Source: Klebsiella terrigena
GTDB lineage: Bacteria; Pseudomonadota; Gammaproteobacteria; Enterobacterales; Enterobacteriaceae
Length of the DNA stretch: 64,000 nucleotides
Reading direction: 5' to 3'
NCBI RefSeq assembly: GCF_006539725.1
Contig: NZ_BJNO01000028.1
Coordinates: 1-64,000 of the forward strand
Shown here: piece by piece, positions 25,229 to 33,187 of the stretch
How the letters are laid out: each line of letters starts with the position of its first letter
Position numbering within the stretch: position 1 is the first letter of the stretch
Notes under the pieces: model-generated
The model's input: only the letters and a program-made list of their open reading frames with translations
The model's database searches: none
What the model was told of the DNA's origin: nothing
Translations under genes and position numbers: made by a program

Positions 25229-25417
25229 ATGATGAATTATATAAAGAGGTTTTTAAAATGGCAGTGTCGAATTTTATTTTCAATGTATGGGCCTACATGG
25301 CTAACTATCATATTTGCATTGATTCAAGAGTATTTCTTTCCTTCCAGTCCAGTGTGGCCAATAGGTTTATTCTTTGTATTTATGATGATTATATTTGGAC
25401 GCTACGTGAAATGGTAG
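25229..25417 (+). CDS. Immunity protein copy B, two membrane helices
   Basis: 62 residues, MMNYIKRFLKWQCRILFSMY, then two helices around FFPSSPVWPIGLF and a C-terminal FGRYVKW. It is homologous over its length to the broken copy A and appears intact, so it probably provides protection against effector 2. The second ATG (25232) is an alternative start. The ribosome site is weak. Another frame starting at 25258 (AGAGG upstream) lacks the hydrophobic pattern and is rejected. Confidence 0.65.
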   Translation: MMNYIKRFLKWQCRILFSMYGPTWLTIIFALIQEYFFPSSPVWPIGLFFVFMMIIFGRYVKW

Positions 25418-25448
25418 CACCAAAAATAAAATTTTTATCAAATTAACT

Positions 25449-25569
25449 TATACCCTAATTATTTCGAGCCGCAGACACGCGGCGGCGCGGCGGCCCGTAA
25501 GGACGAAGCATCATGGATGCGCCGAGTCGCAAAGCCAGCGCGGATGCGGCTTGAAGTATGACGAGTATA
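25449..25569. repeat. ERIC (intergenic repeat unit) element, 121 bp
   Basis: Begins TATACCCTAATTATTTCGAG and ends GCTTGAAGTATGACGAGTATA; the two 25-bp ends are imperfect inverse complements (18 of 25). These are the ends of the enterobacterial ERIC/IRU element. The GC-rich centre differs from the consensus. It stands directly before the hcp ribosome site, and would be transcribed as a long hairpin in the module mRNA. Confidence 0.75.
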
Positions 25570-25583
25570 TAAGGAAATGAAAT

Positions 25584-26063
25584 ATGTCTACTCCCGCACA
25601 CCTGTGGCTTGAGGATGAAAACGGTTCTCCAATTGTTGGCGGTTGTTTAATGCCTCTGCGCTTAGGCTCCATCGAATTAAAATCATTCTCGCACGGCGTC
25701 ACCATTCCCGTTGATACAAACCGGGGCAAGCTTACCGGTATGCGCATTCATCGGCCGATCGTCGTCGTGAAAGAGTTCGACCGGACGACGCCCGTTCTTT
25801 ATCGCGCCGTGTGCGAGGGGCGGACCCTGAAAAAAGCCATTATCAGAATGTACCGTATTATGGCATCAGGCATTGAGGCTGAATATTTCAATATCATCCT
25901 CGAAAACGTCAAAATCACCACGGTTTCGCCGTACCTTTCCCCCAACGGCCTGAGCAGCACCCACCTTGAAACGCTCGAATTACGCTATGAGGCCATAACC
26001 TGGAAGTACAGCGAAGGAAACGTTATTTATCGTGATACCTGGAATGAGTTCTGCACTTCCTGA
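25584..26063 (+). CDS. Hcp-family type VI secretion tube protein
   Basis: 159 residues, the usual Hcp length, MSTPAHLWLEDENGSPIVGG with KEFDRTTPVLYRAVCEGRTL and LETLELRYEAITWKYSEGNV. Hcp hexamers stack into the tube fired by type VI systems and bind small effectors in the ring lumen. It lies outside any main T6SS cluster in this window, downstream of effector 2 and its immunity genes. AAGGAAATGAAAT precedes the ATG. It would act with a core apparatus encoded elsewhere. Confidence 0.93.
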   Translation: MSTPAHLWLEDENGSPIVGGCLMPLRLGSIELKSFSHGVTIPVDTNRGKLTGMRIHRPIVVVKEFDRTTPVLYRAVCEGRTLKKAIIRMYRIMASGIEAEYFNIILENVKITTVSPYLSPNGLSSTHLETLELRYEAITWKYSEGNVIYRDTWNEFCTS

Positions 26064-26072
26064 TGCCTTCAC

Positions 26073-26103
26073 GCTAGCCCTCTTCCAGGGTAAGAGGGCT
26101 AGC
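26073..26103. terminator. Hairpin between hcp and yjiA
   Basis: GCTAGCCCTCTT and AAGAGGGCTAGC form a perfect 12-bp stem with a 7-base loop, between convergent genes. No clear T run follows, so efficiency is uncertain. Confidence 0.7.
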
Positions 26104-26113
26104 ATGTAAATCG

Positions 26114-27070
26114 TTACTTCCGCAATCCGGCAAATGCCGCCCGAATCTCCTCTTCCGGCAGGTTAATGCCGATAAACACCAGCGTGCTGTGCGGCTGGTC
26201 GTCGCCCCAGGGGCGGTCCCAGTCGGCGCTGTACAGGCGCTGGACGCCCTGGAACAGCAGGCGGTTAGGCTCGCCGTCAATCCACAGCATCCCCTTGTAG
26301 CGCATCAGCTGCTCGGCGAATGAGAGCAGCAGGTTTTCCATGACCCGCGACACCTCGCTGATATCCACCGGGCAGTCCAGCTCCACCACGATCGACGACA
26401 CGTCGTTTTGCTGGTCGGCAATAAAGTGGAAGCGTGGCTTAGCGCTCACCACCCGCTCTTCCAGCATAAAGCCGCCGGTATTAAACAGCTGGCTCAGATC
26501 GATATCGCCGTGGGTGACCGCGTAAATTGGCGCCCGGGCGTTGATGCGCGCCAGCCGTTCGCACAGCGCCTCGCTGCTGCCCGCGACGTCGGTTTTGGTC
26601 AGCAGAATACGGTCGGCGTAGCCCACCTGCGACTGGGCGATGGTGAACTGATTCATCTGCTGGTCGGCGTGGACCGCATCAACCAGCGCAATCACCCCAT
26701 CCAGCAGGTAGCGTTCACAGAGGATCTCATGGGAGAAAAAGGTCTGAATGATCGGGCCGGGATCGGCCATGCCGGTGCACTCAATCACCAGCCGGTCGAA
26801 GGCAATCTCACCGCGATCGCGGCTGTCGAGCAGGTCGAGCAGGGCATCTTCCAGCTCGTTGGAACGGGTGCAGCAGATGCAGCCGTTGGTCAGGGTTTTG
26901 ATCTGGGTGGCGCGATCGCCAATCAGCTGGTCATCAACGGAGACTTCACCAAATTCGTTTTCGATCACCGCGATTTTAAAGCCGTGCTGCGCGTTGAGAA
27001 TATGCCGCAGCAGGGTGGTTTTGCCTGCGCCAAGAAATCCGGTCAGCAGGGTGACTGCAATCGGTGTCAT
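26114..27070 (-). CDS. yjiA: COG0523/CobW-family GTPase YjiA
   Basis: 318 residues from MTPIAVTLLTGFLGAGKTTL, with GGAGG upstream; this start matches E. coli. Walker A GFLGAGKTT, the metal-binding GCICC motif (TLTNGCICCTRSNELEDALL), and ECTGMADP are present. YjiA binds zinc and other transition metals and hydrolyses GTP; it is viewed as a metal chaperone or insertase. It follows btsT-yjiX as in E. coli, 11 bases after yjiX. Confidence 0.95.
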   Translation of the reverse strand: MTPIAVTLLTGFLGAGKTTLLRHILNAQHGFKIAVIENEFGEVSVDDQLIGDRATQIKTLTNGCICCTRSNELEDALLDLLDSRDRGEIAFDRLVIECTGMADPGPIIQTFFSHEILCERYLLDGVIALVDAVHADQQMNQFTIAQSQVGYADRILLTKTDVAGSSEALCERLARINARAPIYAVTHGDIDLSQLFNTGGFMLEERVVSAKPRFHFIADQQNDVSSIVVELDCPVDISEVSRVMENLLLSFAEQLMRYKGMLWIDGEPNRLLFQGVQRLYSADWDRPWGDDQPHSTLVFIGINLPEEEIRAAFAGLRK

Positions 27071-27081
27071 GCGTGCCTCCA

Positions 27082-27285
27082 TTAACAGCAGCGTACGCCG
27101 CCTTCGCCGCTCCCGCCGTAGCGCGCTTCCTGGCGCTCGCGGAAGAATTCGTTGTAGGTCATATACGGCTTATCCGGATGGTTGGCTTTCATATGCTCAA
27201 CGTAGTTGTCGTAGTCCGGAATGCCAATCAGCATCTTCGCCGCCTGACCGAGGTACTTCTTTGCTTCGCCTAAGTTACCAAACAT
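27082..27285 (-). CDS. yjiX: YbdD/YjiX family small protein
   Basis: 67 residues, [20 protein letters not shown] and [20 protein letters not shown], the DUF466 family that always accompanies CstA-type transporters. Length equals E. coli YjiX. Thought to assist the transporter, but the mechanism is unknown. Confidence 0.93.
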   Translation of the reverse strand: MFGNLGEAKKYLGQAAKMLIGIPDYDNYVEHMKANHPDKPYMTYNEFFRERQEARYGGSGEGGVRCC

Positions 27286-27424
27286 CAAATTATCCTTACA
27301 GGCATAAAGTTCGCTGATGCAGGCGATGTGACCTGCCATTTTGCATCCAGGTTGCGCCCGCCGTTCTCAGGTAGCGCGCGCCCGCTGCGCTGGGATGACA
27401 ATAATGCCGCGTCGCTCACTGTAA

Positions 27425-27444
27425 AGCCCCGCCGAAGCGGGGCT
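27425..27444 (-). terminator. Terminator or attenuator after btsT
   Basis: Read on the minus strand: AGCCCCGC-TTCG-GCGGGGCT then TTTAC. A UUCG tetraloop on a perfect 8-bp stem, 14 bases beyond the btsT stop. It would reduce read-through into yjiX-yjiA. Confidence 0.8.
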
Positions 27445-27457
27445 GAACGGGGCTGGA

Positions 27458-29608
27458 TTAGTGGTGTGAAGAGGTCTTCACGCCGCCTTCCGGCACCGGC
27501 ACGTACGGGGTCTCTTTGTCGGTGCGTACCTTATTGTTACGCACGTTGATCCACGTTTTGATGCCGTAGAAGATGATGCTGTAGACCACCACCAGGAACA
27601 GGATGCTTAAACCGGCGTTGGTGTAGTTGTTCACCACGATATGGTTCATGTTGGCAATCTGCTGCGGGCTAAGCTCGCCGCCGGCGGCAATCTTCTCTTT
27701 GTACTGCTGGGCCATAAAGAAGAAGCCTTCCATCTGCGGGTTGGTGCTGAACAGTTTCAGACCCAGCGCCCAGGTGGTGCACAGCAGCAGCCACAGGGCC
27801 GGAACTACGGTGACCCAGATGTATTTGGTGCGCTGCATTTTGACCAGCACCACGGTGCCAAGGACCAGCGCCACGGCGGCCAGCATCTGGTTAGAGATAC
27901 CGAACAGCGGCCACAGGCTCTTCACGCCGCCCAGCGGGTCGACCACGCCCTGATACAGCAGGTAGCCCCACAGGCCTACGCAGCCCGCGGTCCCTACGAT
28001 ACCGGCAACCAGTGAATCGGTTTTCTTCAGGAACGGCACGAAGTTGCCCAGCAGATCCTGGAGCATAAAGCGGCCAGCGCGGGTACCGGCATCAAGGGCA
28101 GTCAGGATAAACAGCGCCTCAAACAGAATACCGAAGTGGTACCAGAAGCCCATGTCCGCCATCGGGATGATTTTGTGGAACACGTGGGCGATACCGACGG
28201 CCAGGGTTGGCGCGCCGCCCGCACGGTTCAGCACCGACGGTTCACCGATGTCTTTCGCCGTTTGCAGGATCTGCTCTGGCGAAATCACAAAGCCCCAGGA
28301 GCTGACGGTGGCCGCCGCATGGACGGTGACTTCTTTCAGCTGCGCGGCAATCATCGCGGCGTTTTCGCCGCCCATCTCATGCAGGTTCGGCATCACGATA
28401 CCGAGGCCGGCCGGCGGGGTGTTCATCGCAAAATAGAGGCCCGGTTCGATGATAGACGCTGCCACCAGCGCCATGACCGCCACGAAAGACTCCATCAGCA
28501 TTGCGCCATAGCCGATAAAGCGCGCGTCGGTTTCGTTTGCCAGCAGCTTCGGCGTGGTACCGGAAGCGATCAGCGCATGGAAGCCGGAGACCGCGCCGCA
28601 GGCGATGGTGATAAACAGGAACGGGAACAGGGCACCTTTCCACAGCGGGCCGGTACCGTCGATGTACTGAGTGACCGCCGGCATTTTCAGGTCCGGGTTA
28701 AGGATAACGATACCCAGCGCCAGGCCGACGATAACGCCAATTTTCAGGAACGTCGCCAGGTAGTCGCGCGGCGCCAGAATCAGCCATACCGGCAGCAGCG
28801 CGGAGATAAACGCGTAGCCGATCAGGGTGAAGGTGATGGTGGTGTCTTTAAAGGTCAGCGCCGGGCCCCAATACGGGTCGTGGGCAATCACGCCGCCGAA
28901 GTAAATAGACGCCACCAGCAGCACGATACCGATAACCGAAATTTCGCCCACGCGTCCCGGACGCAGGAAGCGCATGTAGATCCCCATAAACAGCGCGATC
29001 GGCACGGTTGAGCAGACGGTAAAGACGCCCCACGGGCTTTCCGCCAGCGCCTTCACGACGATCAGCGCCAGCACCGCAAGGATGATTATCATAATCAGGA
29101 AGCAGCCGAACAGGGCAATCGACCCCGGAATCGGGCCCATCTCTTCTTTGATCATTTCACCCAGCGACGAACCGTTACGGCGCGAGGAGATAAACAGCAC
29201 CATAAAGTCCTGCACCGCCCCCGCCAGCACCACGCCGGCCAGCAGCCACAGCGTGCCGGGCAGGTAGCCCATCTGCGCGGCCAGTACCGGACCAACCAGC
29301 GGGCCCGCGCCGGCGATAGCGGCAAAGTGGTGGCCGAACAGCACGTAGCGGTTGGTCGGCACGTAGTTCAGGCCATCGTTGTTAATGACCGCCGGCGTCG
29401 CGCGGGTTGGGTCGAGCTTCATCACCTTTTGGGCGATGTACAGGCTGTAGTAGCGGTAGGCCACCAGATAGACCGATACCGATGCGACGACAATCCACAG
29501 GGCGCTAACGTGCTCCCCGCGACGCAGGGCGACGACCGAAAGGCAAAATGCCCCGATGATTCCAAGAATCACCCAGGGTATGTGCTTGAATAGTTTTTTA
29601 GTATCCAT
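27458..29608 (-). CDS. btsT: Pyruvate/H+ symporter BtsT (YjiY), CstA family
   Basis: 716 residues, exactly the E. coli BtsT length, from MDTKKLFKHIPWVILGIIGA. Many membrane helices; CstA-family motifs YVPTNRYVLFGHHFAAIAGA, then GPLVGPVLAA and the extended SGFHALIASGTTPK. BtsT imports pyruvate under control of the BtsS/BtsR two-component system. The start at 29608 is chosen over 29737 because only it fits the family. Upstream are a repeated BtsR-like motif and a perfect CRP site. Followed by yjiX-yjiA. Confidence 0.95.
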   Translation of the reverse strand: MDTKKLFKHIPWVILGIIGAFCLSVVALRRGEHVSALWIVVASVSVYLVAYRYYSLYIAQKVMKLDPTRATPAVINNDGLNYVPTNRYVLFGHHFAAIAGAGPLVGPVLAAQMGYLPGTLWLLAGVVLAGAVQDFMVLFISSRRNGSSLGEMIKEEMGPIPGSIALFGCFLIMIIILAVLALIVVKALAESPWGVFTVCSTVPIALFMGIYMRFLRPGRVGEISVIGIVLLVASIYFGGVIAHDPYWGPALTFKDTTITFTLIGYAFISALLPVWLILAPRDYLATFLKIGVIVGLALGIVILNPDLKMPAVTQYIDGTGPLWKGALFPFLFITIACGAVSGFHALIASGTTPKLLANETDARFIGYGAMLMESFVAVMALVAASIIEPGLYFAMNTPPAGLGIVMPNLHEMGGENAAMIAAQLKEVTVHAAATVSSWGFVISPEQILQTAKDIGEPSVLNRAGGAPTLAVGIAHVFHKIIPMADMGFWYHFGILFEALFILTALDAGTRAGRFMLQDLLGNFVPFLKKTDSLVAGIVGTAGCVGLWGYLLYQGVVDPLGGVKSLWPLFGISNQMLAAVALVLGTVVLVKMQRTKYIWVTVVPALWLLLCTTWALGLKLFSTNPQMEGFFFMAQQYKEKIAAGGELSPQQIANMNHIVVNNYTNAGLSILFLVVVYSIIFYGIKTWINVRNNKVRTDKETPYVPVPEGGVKTSSHH

Positions 29609-29757
29609 AGTAAAACCTGGCGTTATGAGTTGAATAATTGGCCGAAGCCGTCTGAACGTAATTTTGAGGAGGTATTGAGTCACTATGCTGGGGAGGATCT
29701 TGCCAGAACTTTGCGCGCGTAAAGTTGGGTAAATCAACGAGTGGTTGTATGGCGGGT

Positions 29758-29785
29758 TAAGCGGTCACTTGCGGGAGTAAGCGGT
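29758..29785. promoter_or_regulatory. BtsR-type direct repeat upstream of btsT
   Basis: On the minus strand ACCGCTTA occurs twice, start to start 20 bp. BtsR (YehT) in E. coli binds two ACC(G/A)CT(C/T)A boxes with a spacer near 13 bp ahead of yjiY; here the spacer is 12. Located 150-177 bp upstream of the btsT start. Confidence 0.75.
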
Positions 29786-29813
29786 TGGGCAGGAAATGAA
29801 CAGCAGGATAATA

Positions 29814-29829
29814 TGTGATTGAGATCACA
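29814..29829. promoter_or_regulatory. CRP site upstream of btsT
   Basis: TGTGATTGAGATCACA is the exact TGTGA-N6-TCACA consensus. E. coli btsT depends on cAMP-CRP, so conservation is expected. It lies between the hpaC terminator and the BtsR boxes. Confidence 0.85.
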
Positions 29830-29835
29830 AGAATT

Positions 29836-29861
29836 TCTCCCCCCTGGCTGCAGGGGGGAGA
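29836..29861 (-). terminator. Terminator of hpaBC
   Basis: TCTCCCCCC and GGGGGGAGA pair perfectly around an 8-base loop, 10 bases after the hpaC stop on the minus strand; AAATTCTTG follows, so the T tract is weak. Confidence 0.75.
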
Positions 29862-29871
29862 GCGGGCCTGG

Positions 29872-30384
29872 CTAGACGGCGGCCGCCATCTCCATCATCA
29901 CCGGATGGAAACGACGCTTGAAGTAAATCAGCCCGTGGCCTTCCTGGCTTAGGGTGATGTTCTTGATCTCGACCAGATAGACCAGGTGGCTGCCGATAGT
30001 CTGCACCTGGCTGATATCGCCTTCGAGACTGGCCAGCGAATCCTTCAGCACCGGCTGCCCGAGCACGCCCTTCTGCCAGCACGAGAGGCTGAAGCGCTCC
30101 TCCATCGTCACCCCGGTCATTCCGGCAAAGTGGCGCGCCATCACCTCCTGCTCATGGTTCAGGACGTTAATGCACAGCCTGCCGTTGCCCTGGAACACCG
30201 GATTCATTGCGCTGTTGGCGTTGATACACACCATCACCGACGGCGGAGTATCGGTTACCGAGCACACCGCGGTGGCGGTGATGCCGCAGCGGCCGGCATC
30301 GCCTTCGGTGGTGATCACGTTCACCGCCGCCGACAGGCTGGACATGGCATCGCGAAAGCGCAGGCGTTGTTCATCTAATTGCAT
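29872..30384 (-). CDS. hpaC: 4-hydroxyphenylacetate 3-monooxygenase reductase HpaC
   Basis: 170 residues, as in E. coli. Flavin-reductase domain with FRDAMSSLSAAVNVITTEG, the flavin-binding ATAVCSVTDTPPSVMVCIN and C-terminal GHGLIYFKRRFHPV. It uses NADH to reduce FAD, which diffuses to the oxygenase HpaB. Nineteen bases after hpaB; the pair is the hpaBC operon. Confidence 0.95.
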   Translation of the reverse strand: MQLDEQRLRFRDAMSSLSAAVNVITTEGDAGRCGITATAVCSVTDTPPSVMVCINANSAMNPVFQGNGRLCINVLNHEQEVMARHFAGMTGVTMEERFSLSCWQKGVLGQPVLKDSLASLEGDISQVQTIGSHLVYLVEIKNITLSQEGHGLIYFKRRFHPVMMEMAAAV

Positions 30385-30403
30385 TGTGACCTCCCGCTGT
30401 GAA

Positions 30404-31966
30404 TTACTTCAGCAGCTTATCCAGGATATTGATATCAGAGTTATTGTGCAGGTGCGGCACCGTCCAGCCGTGCTGGTCATACTCGGAAAGGCAGCGATCG
30501 ACCATCGCCATCATTTTGTCCATGTTGCCGGAGGTCTGCGCCTGGCGCAGGCACTGCAGGCGAATCTCATCCTGGCTACCGGAGTAGTTGATTTCATACA
30601 GCTCGTGGCGGCCGCCGAACTCGCTGCCGATCGCATCCCACATCAGCTTGAGGATCTTGATGCGTTCGACGTGATCCATGCCGTTGGATCCGCGCACGTA
30701 TTTCGCCAGATACTGGTCGATCTGCGGATTATTGAGGTCGCGCGCGCTGGACGGGAGATAGATCAGACCGCTGGTGACGTTACGCTCGATGATGTTTTTG
30801 ATCTTGGCGTAGGCCATCGGCGCCATCACGCGGTAGGTTTGCAGCGCAGCGTGATCCGGGAGGTACGCGCCGTTAACCCACGGCGTCGCCTCGGAGCACA
30901 TCGAATCGCTCAGCGCCCAGAACATATTGCGCCAGGCCACCACCTCGCCGAGATCCGCCTGCACGCCGCGAAACTCCATGGTGCCGGTGCACTCCAGCGA
31001 TCGCTTGAGCAGGGCGGTGATAAAGTCGAGCTTAACCGCCAGACGTACGCAGGCCTGCAGCGGGTACATGCGGGCGAAGCCGCCCTCCATGGTCCAGCGG
31101 CGACAGCGATCGAAATCGCGATAGATCAGCACGTTCTCCCACGGGATCAGCACCTTATCCATCACCAGGATCGCATCGTTCTCGTCGAAGCGGCTGGAGA
31201 GCGGGTAGTCATACGGCGATCCGGTGACGCCGGCGACCATTTCGTAGGAGGCGCGGGAGATAAGCTTCACCCCTTCGGCGTCCATCGGGGCGACGAACAT
31301 CAGCGCGAAGTCCGGGTTTTCCCCCATCACCTGCGCGGAGCCGAAGCCAATCATGTTGTAGTGGGTCAGCGCCGAGTTGGTGGCGACGACTTTCGCCCCG
31401 CTGACCACGATCCCGGCATCGGTCTCTTTTTCCAGCTTGATGTAGACATCTTCCACCTCATCGGCCGGCTTATGGCGGTCGATCGGCGGGTTGACGATGG
31501 CGTGGTTAAAGTACAGGCCGGTTTCCTGAATGCGGGTGTACCAGTTGCGGGCGTTCTGTTCGAACTGGCCGTAAAACGCCGGGTTGGCGCCCAGCGCGCA
31601 GCCGAAGGCGGCTTTGTAGTCCGGGGTGCGGCCCATCCAGCCGTAGCTCAGGCGCGACCACTCGGCGATGGCGTCGCGCTGCTGGCGCAGATCGTCGGCG
31701 CTCTTCGCCACGCGGAAGAACTTATGCGTATAGCCGCCGCTGCCGGTATCGGTGTTCCAGCACAGGGAGTCCTGCAGCGCCGGTTTGTGCAGCGCATCGT
31801 ACAGCTGGCCGACGGAGGCGGCGGCGTTGCGGAACGCCGGGTGCGTGGTGACGTCTTTGACGCGCTCGCCGTAGATATAAATTTCGCGGCCGTCCTGCAG
31901 GCTCTTCAGGTACTCTTCCCCGGTTAACGGGCGTTTAGCGTCTGCGCGGAAATCTTCAGGTTTCAT
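30404..31966 (-). CDS. hpaB: 4-hydroxyphenylacetate 3-monooxygenase oxygenase subunit HpaB
   Basis: 520 residues, identical in length to E. coli HpaB. N-terminus MKPEDFRADAKRPLTGEEYL; the flavin and substrate region includes RTPDYKAAFGCALGANPAFYG and SKVVATNSAL-type loop (SGAKVVATNSALTHYNMIGF). It hydroxylates 4-hydroxyphenylacetate to homoprotocatechuate with FADH2 from HpaC. The regulator HpaA is encoded upstream across 321 bp. Confidence 0.96.
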   Translation of the reverse strand: MKPEDFRADAKRPLTGEEYLKSLQDGREIYIYGERVKDVTTHPAFRNAAASVGQLYDALHKPALQDSLCWNTDTGSGGYTHKFFRVAKSADDLRQQRDAIAEWSRLSYGWMGRTPDYKAAFGCALGANPAFYGQFEQNARNWYTRIQETGLYFNHAIVNPPIDRHKPADEVEDVYIKLEKETDAGIVVSGAKVVATNSALTHYNMIGFGSAQVMGENPDFALMFVAPMDAEGVKLISRASYEMVAGVTGSPYDYPLSSRFDENDAILVMDKVLIPWENVLIYRDFDRCRRWTMEGGFARMYPLQACVRLAVKLDFITALLKRSLECTGTMEFRGVQADLGEVVAWRNMFWALSDSMCSEATPWVNGAYLPDHAALQTYRVMAPMAYAKIKNIIERNVTSGLIYLPSSARDLNNPQIDQYLAKYVRGSNGMDHVERIKILKLMWDAIGSEFGGRHELYEINYSGSQDEIRLQCLRQAQTSGNMDKMMAMVDRCLSEYDQHGWTVPHLHNNSDINILDKLLK

Positions 31967-32287
31967 CGGGACCTCTTCAGTATTAAGCGGTATATCCCGT
32001 CATGTTCGGGCGGCGCCTTTTCGGCTGCGGCTCGAAGCATTCAGGGTACAAAGGTTAAATTTATGTTTTCTTTTTGTTGTTTAATTGAAGCGGTTTACGT
32101 GGGTTCCGTGAAGAGACTTTTAGGTCAACGGCAGGTACTTTTCAGGCGGGATGGCGTTCTGTGATCCGGGTTGGTTTTTCGCTTTTTTGCCGTCGCGCGC
32201 CGGGGATTGCGGCAGCGGAGTTCTCCGGCCGCGCTTCGCCTGTCGGGGCCTGGCGCTTATCGCCCGGCTGCCGCCGGCAGGGAAAGC
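31967..32287. promoter_or_regulatory. 321-bp region with the hpaBC promoter
   Basis: No gene. An AT-rich block at 32055-32100 (TATGTTTTCTTTTTGTTG and neighbours) is the probable promoter and HpaA target for hpaBC. The GC-rich part at 32160-32285 follows the hpaA stop and holds no clear terminator. Confidence 0.5.
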
Positions 32288-33178
32288 TCAGGAGACCGGT
32301 ACTTTTTGCGTTCTGAAGGCGCTGGGCGAGCAGCCGACCAGACGATGAAAAAAGCGGGCAAAATAGGCCGGGTCCTTAAACCCCAGCTGCCAGGCGATTT
32401 CGTTGACCGCGCTATCGGAAAACAGCAGCAGCCGCTTGGCCTCGCGCAGCTGCCGGTCGAAGATAAGGCGCTTCGGCGGCCGGTTGGCAAAGCGCCGGCA
32501 GATGTCGGTCAGCCTTGATTCGGTAATGTGCAGCTCATTGGCGTAATCCGGCACCGTCCAGTGCTGGTGGTAGTGGCTGTCGATGGTCTGGTTAAAGCGC
32601 TGGAACAGCTTGAGCTCGCCGCGGATGCCGCTGGCGGCGTGGTCGTCGAGCCTGGCGTTACGCAACAGCAGGGTGAACACCGCCTGCGCCAGCAGCACCA
32701 GCGTATGCTCGCGCCCCGCCAGCTGCGCGGTCGATTCGCGCTCAATCAGCCGCCAGTAGTGGGCCAGCGCCGCGAGCTCGTCCGGCTTATCGGCCAGCGA
32801 CAGGCACATTCCCGGCAGGCCAAAGGCCTCCCGGGTGCCGGGATAGAGTACCTCCAGCAGCGGCCAGATCAGGTCCTCCCGCACGGTTAGCACGTGGCCA
32901 TCGCTCTCGGAGCCGGTGATAAACGCGTGCGGCACCGACGGCGGCGTCAGGACGAACAGCGGCGCCTGCACCGAGTAGCGGTGGTCGTCGAGCTGCAGCT
33001 CAATCTGCCCGGTATCGAGAAAGTGCATCTGAAAGTACTGGTCGTGGCGATGGGCCTGCATGTCGCGGCCAAAAAAGGCCGCCATGCGGGCGAACGACTG
33101 GTAGTGCACGTCTTCCGTGCCCAGGCTTTCATCGTACTCTTTATTGATATCGATATTGGCGATCGAACGCTGGGGCAT
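32288..33178 (-). CDS. hpaA: AraC-family activator HpaA
   Basis: 296 residues. N-terminal cupin pocket (AHRHDQYFQMHFLDTGQIEL) binding 4-hydroxyphenylacetate-type ligands; C-terminal double helix-turn-helix (DYANELHITESRLTDICRRF, and LGFKDPAYFARFFHRLVGCS). In E. coli W HpaA activates hpaBC. It starts 9 bases after hpaX on the same strand. Confidence 0.93.
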   Translation of the reverse strand: MPQRSIANIDINKEYDESLGTEDVHYQSFARMAAFFGRDMQAHRHDQYFQMHFLDTGQIELQLDDHRYSVQAPLFVLTPPSVPHAFITGSESDGHVLTVREDLIWPLLEVLYPGTREAFGLPGMCLSLADKPDELAALAHYWRLIERESTAQLAGREHTLVLLAQAVFTLLLRNARLDDHAASGIRGELKLFQRFNQTIDSHYHQHWTVPDYANELHITESRLTDICRRFANRPPKRLIFDRQLREAKRLLLFSDSAVNEIAWQLGFKDPAYFARFFHRLVGCSPSAFRTQKVPVS

Positions 33179-33187
33179 AGCCGCTCC

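Noticed and set aside
25258..25446. Plus-strand frame starting at an ATG with AGAGG upstream, in immunity copy B
   Set aside because: It lacks the membrane helices that are conserved between copies A and B; the homologous frame starts at 25229.
30170..31927. Long open frame (585 codons) on the plus strand opposite hpaB
   Set aside because: Mirror of codon bias in a GC-rich real gene; no family, no ribosome site, and hpaB is certain on the other strand.
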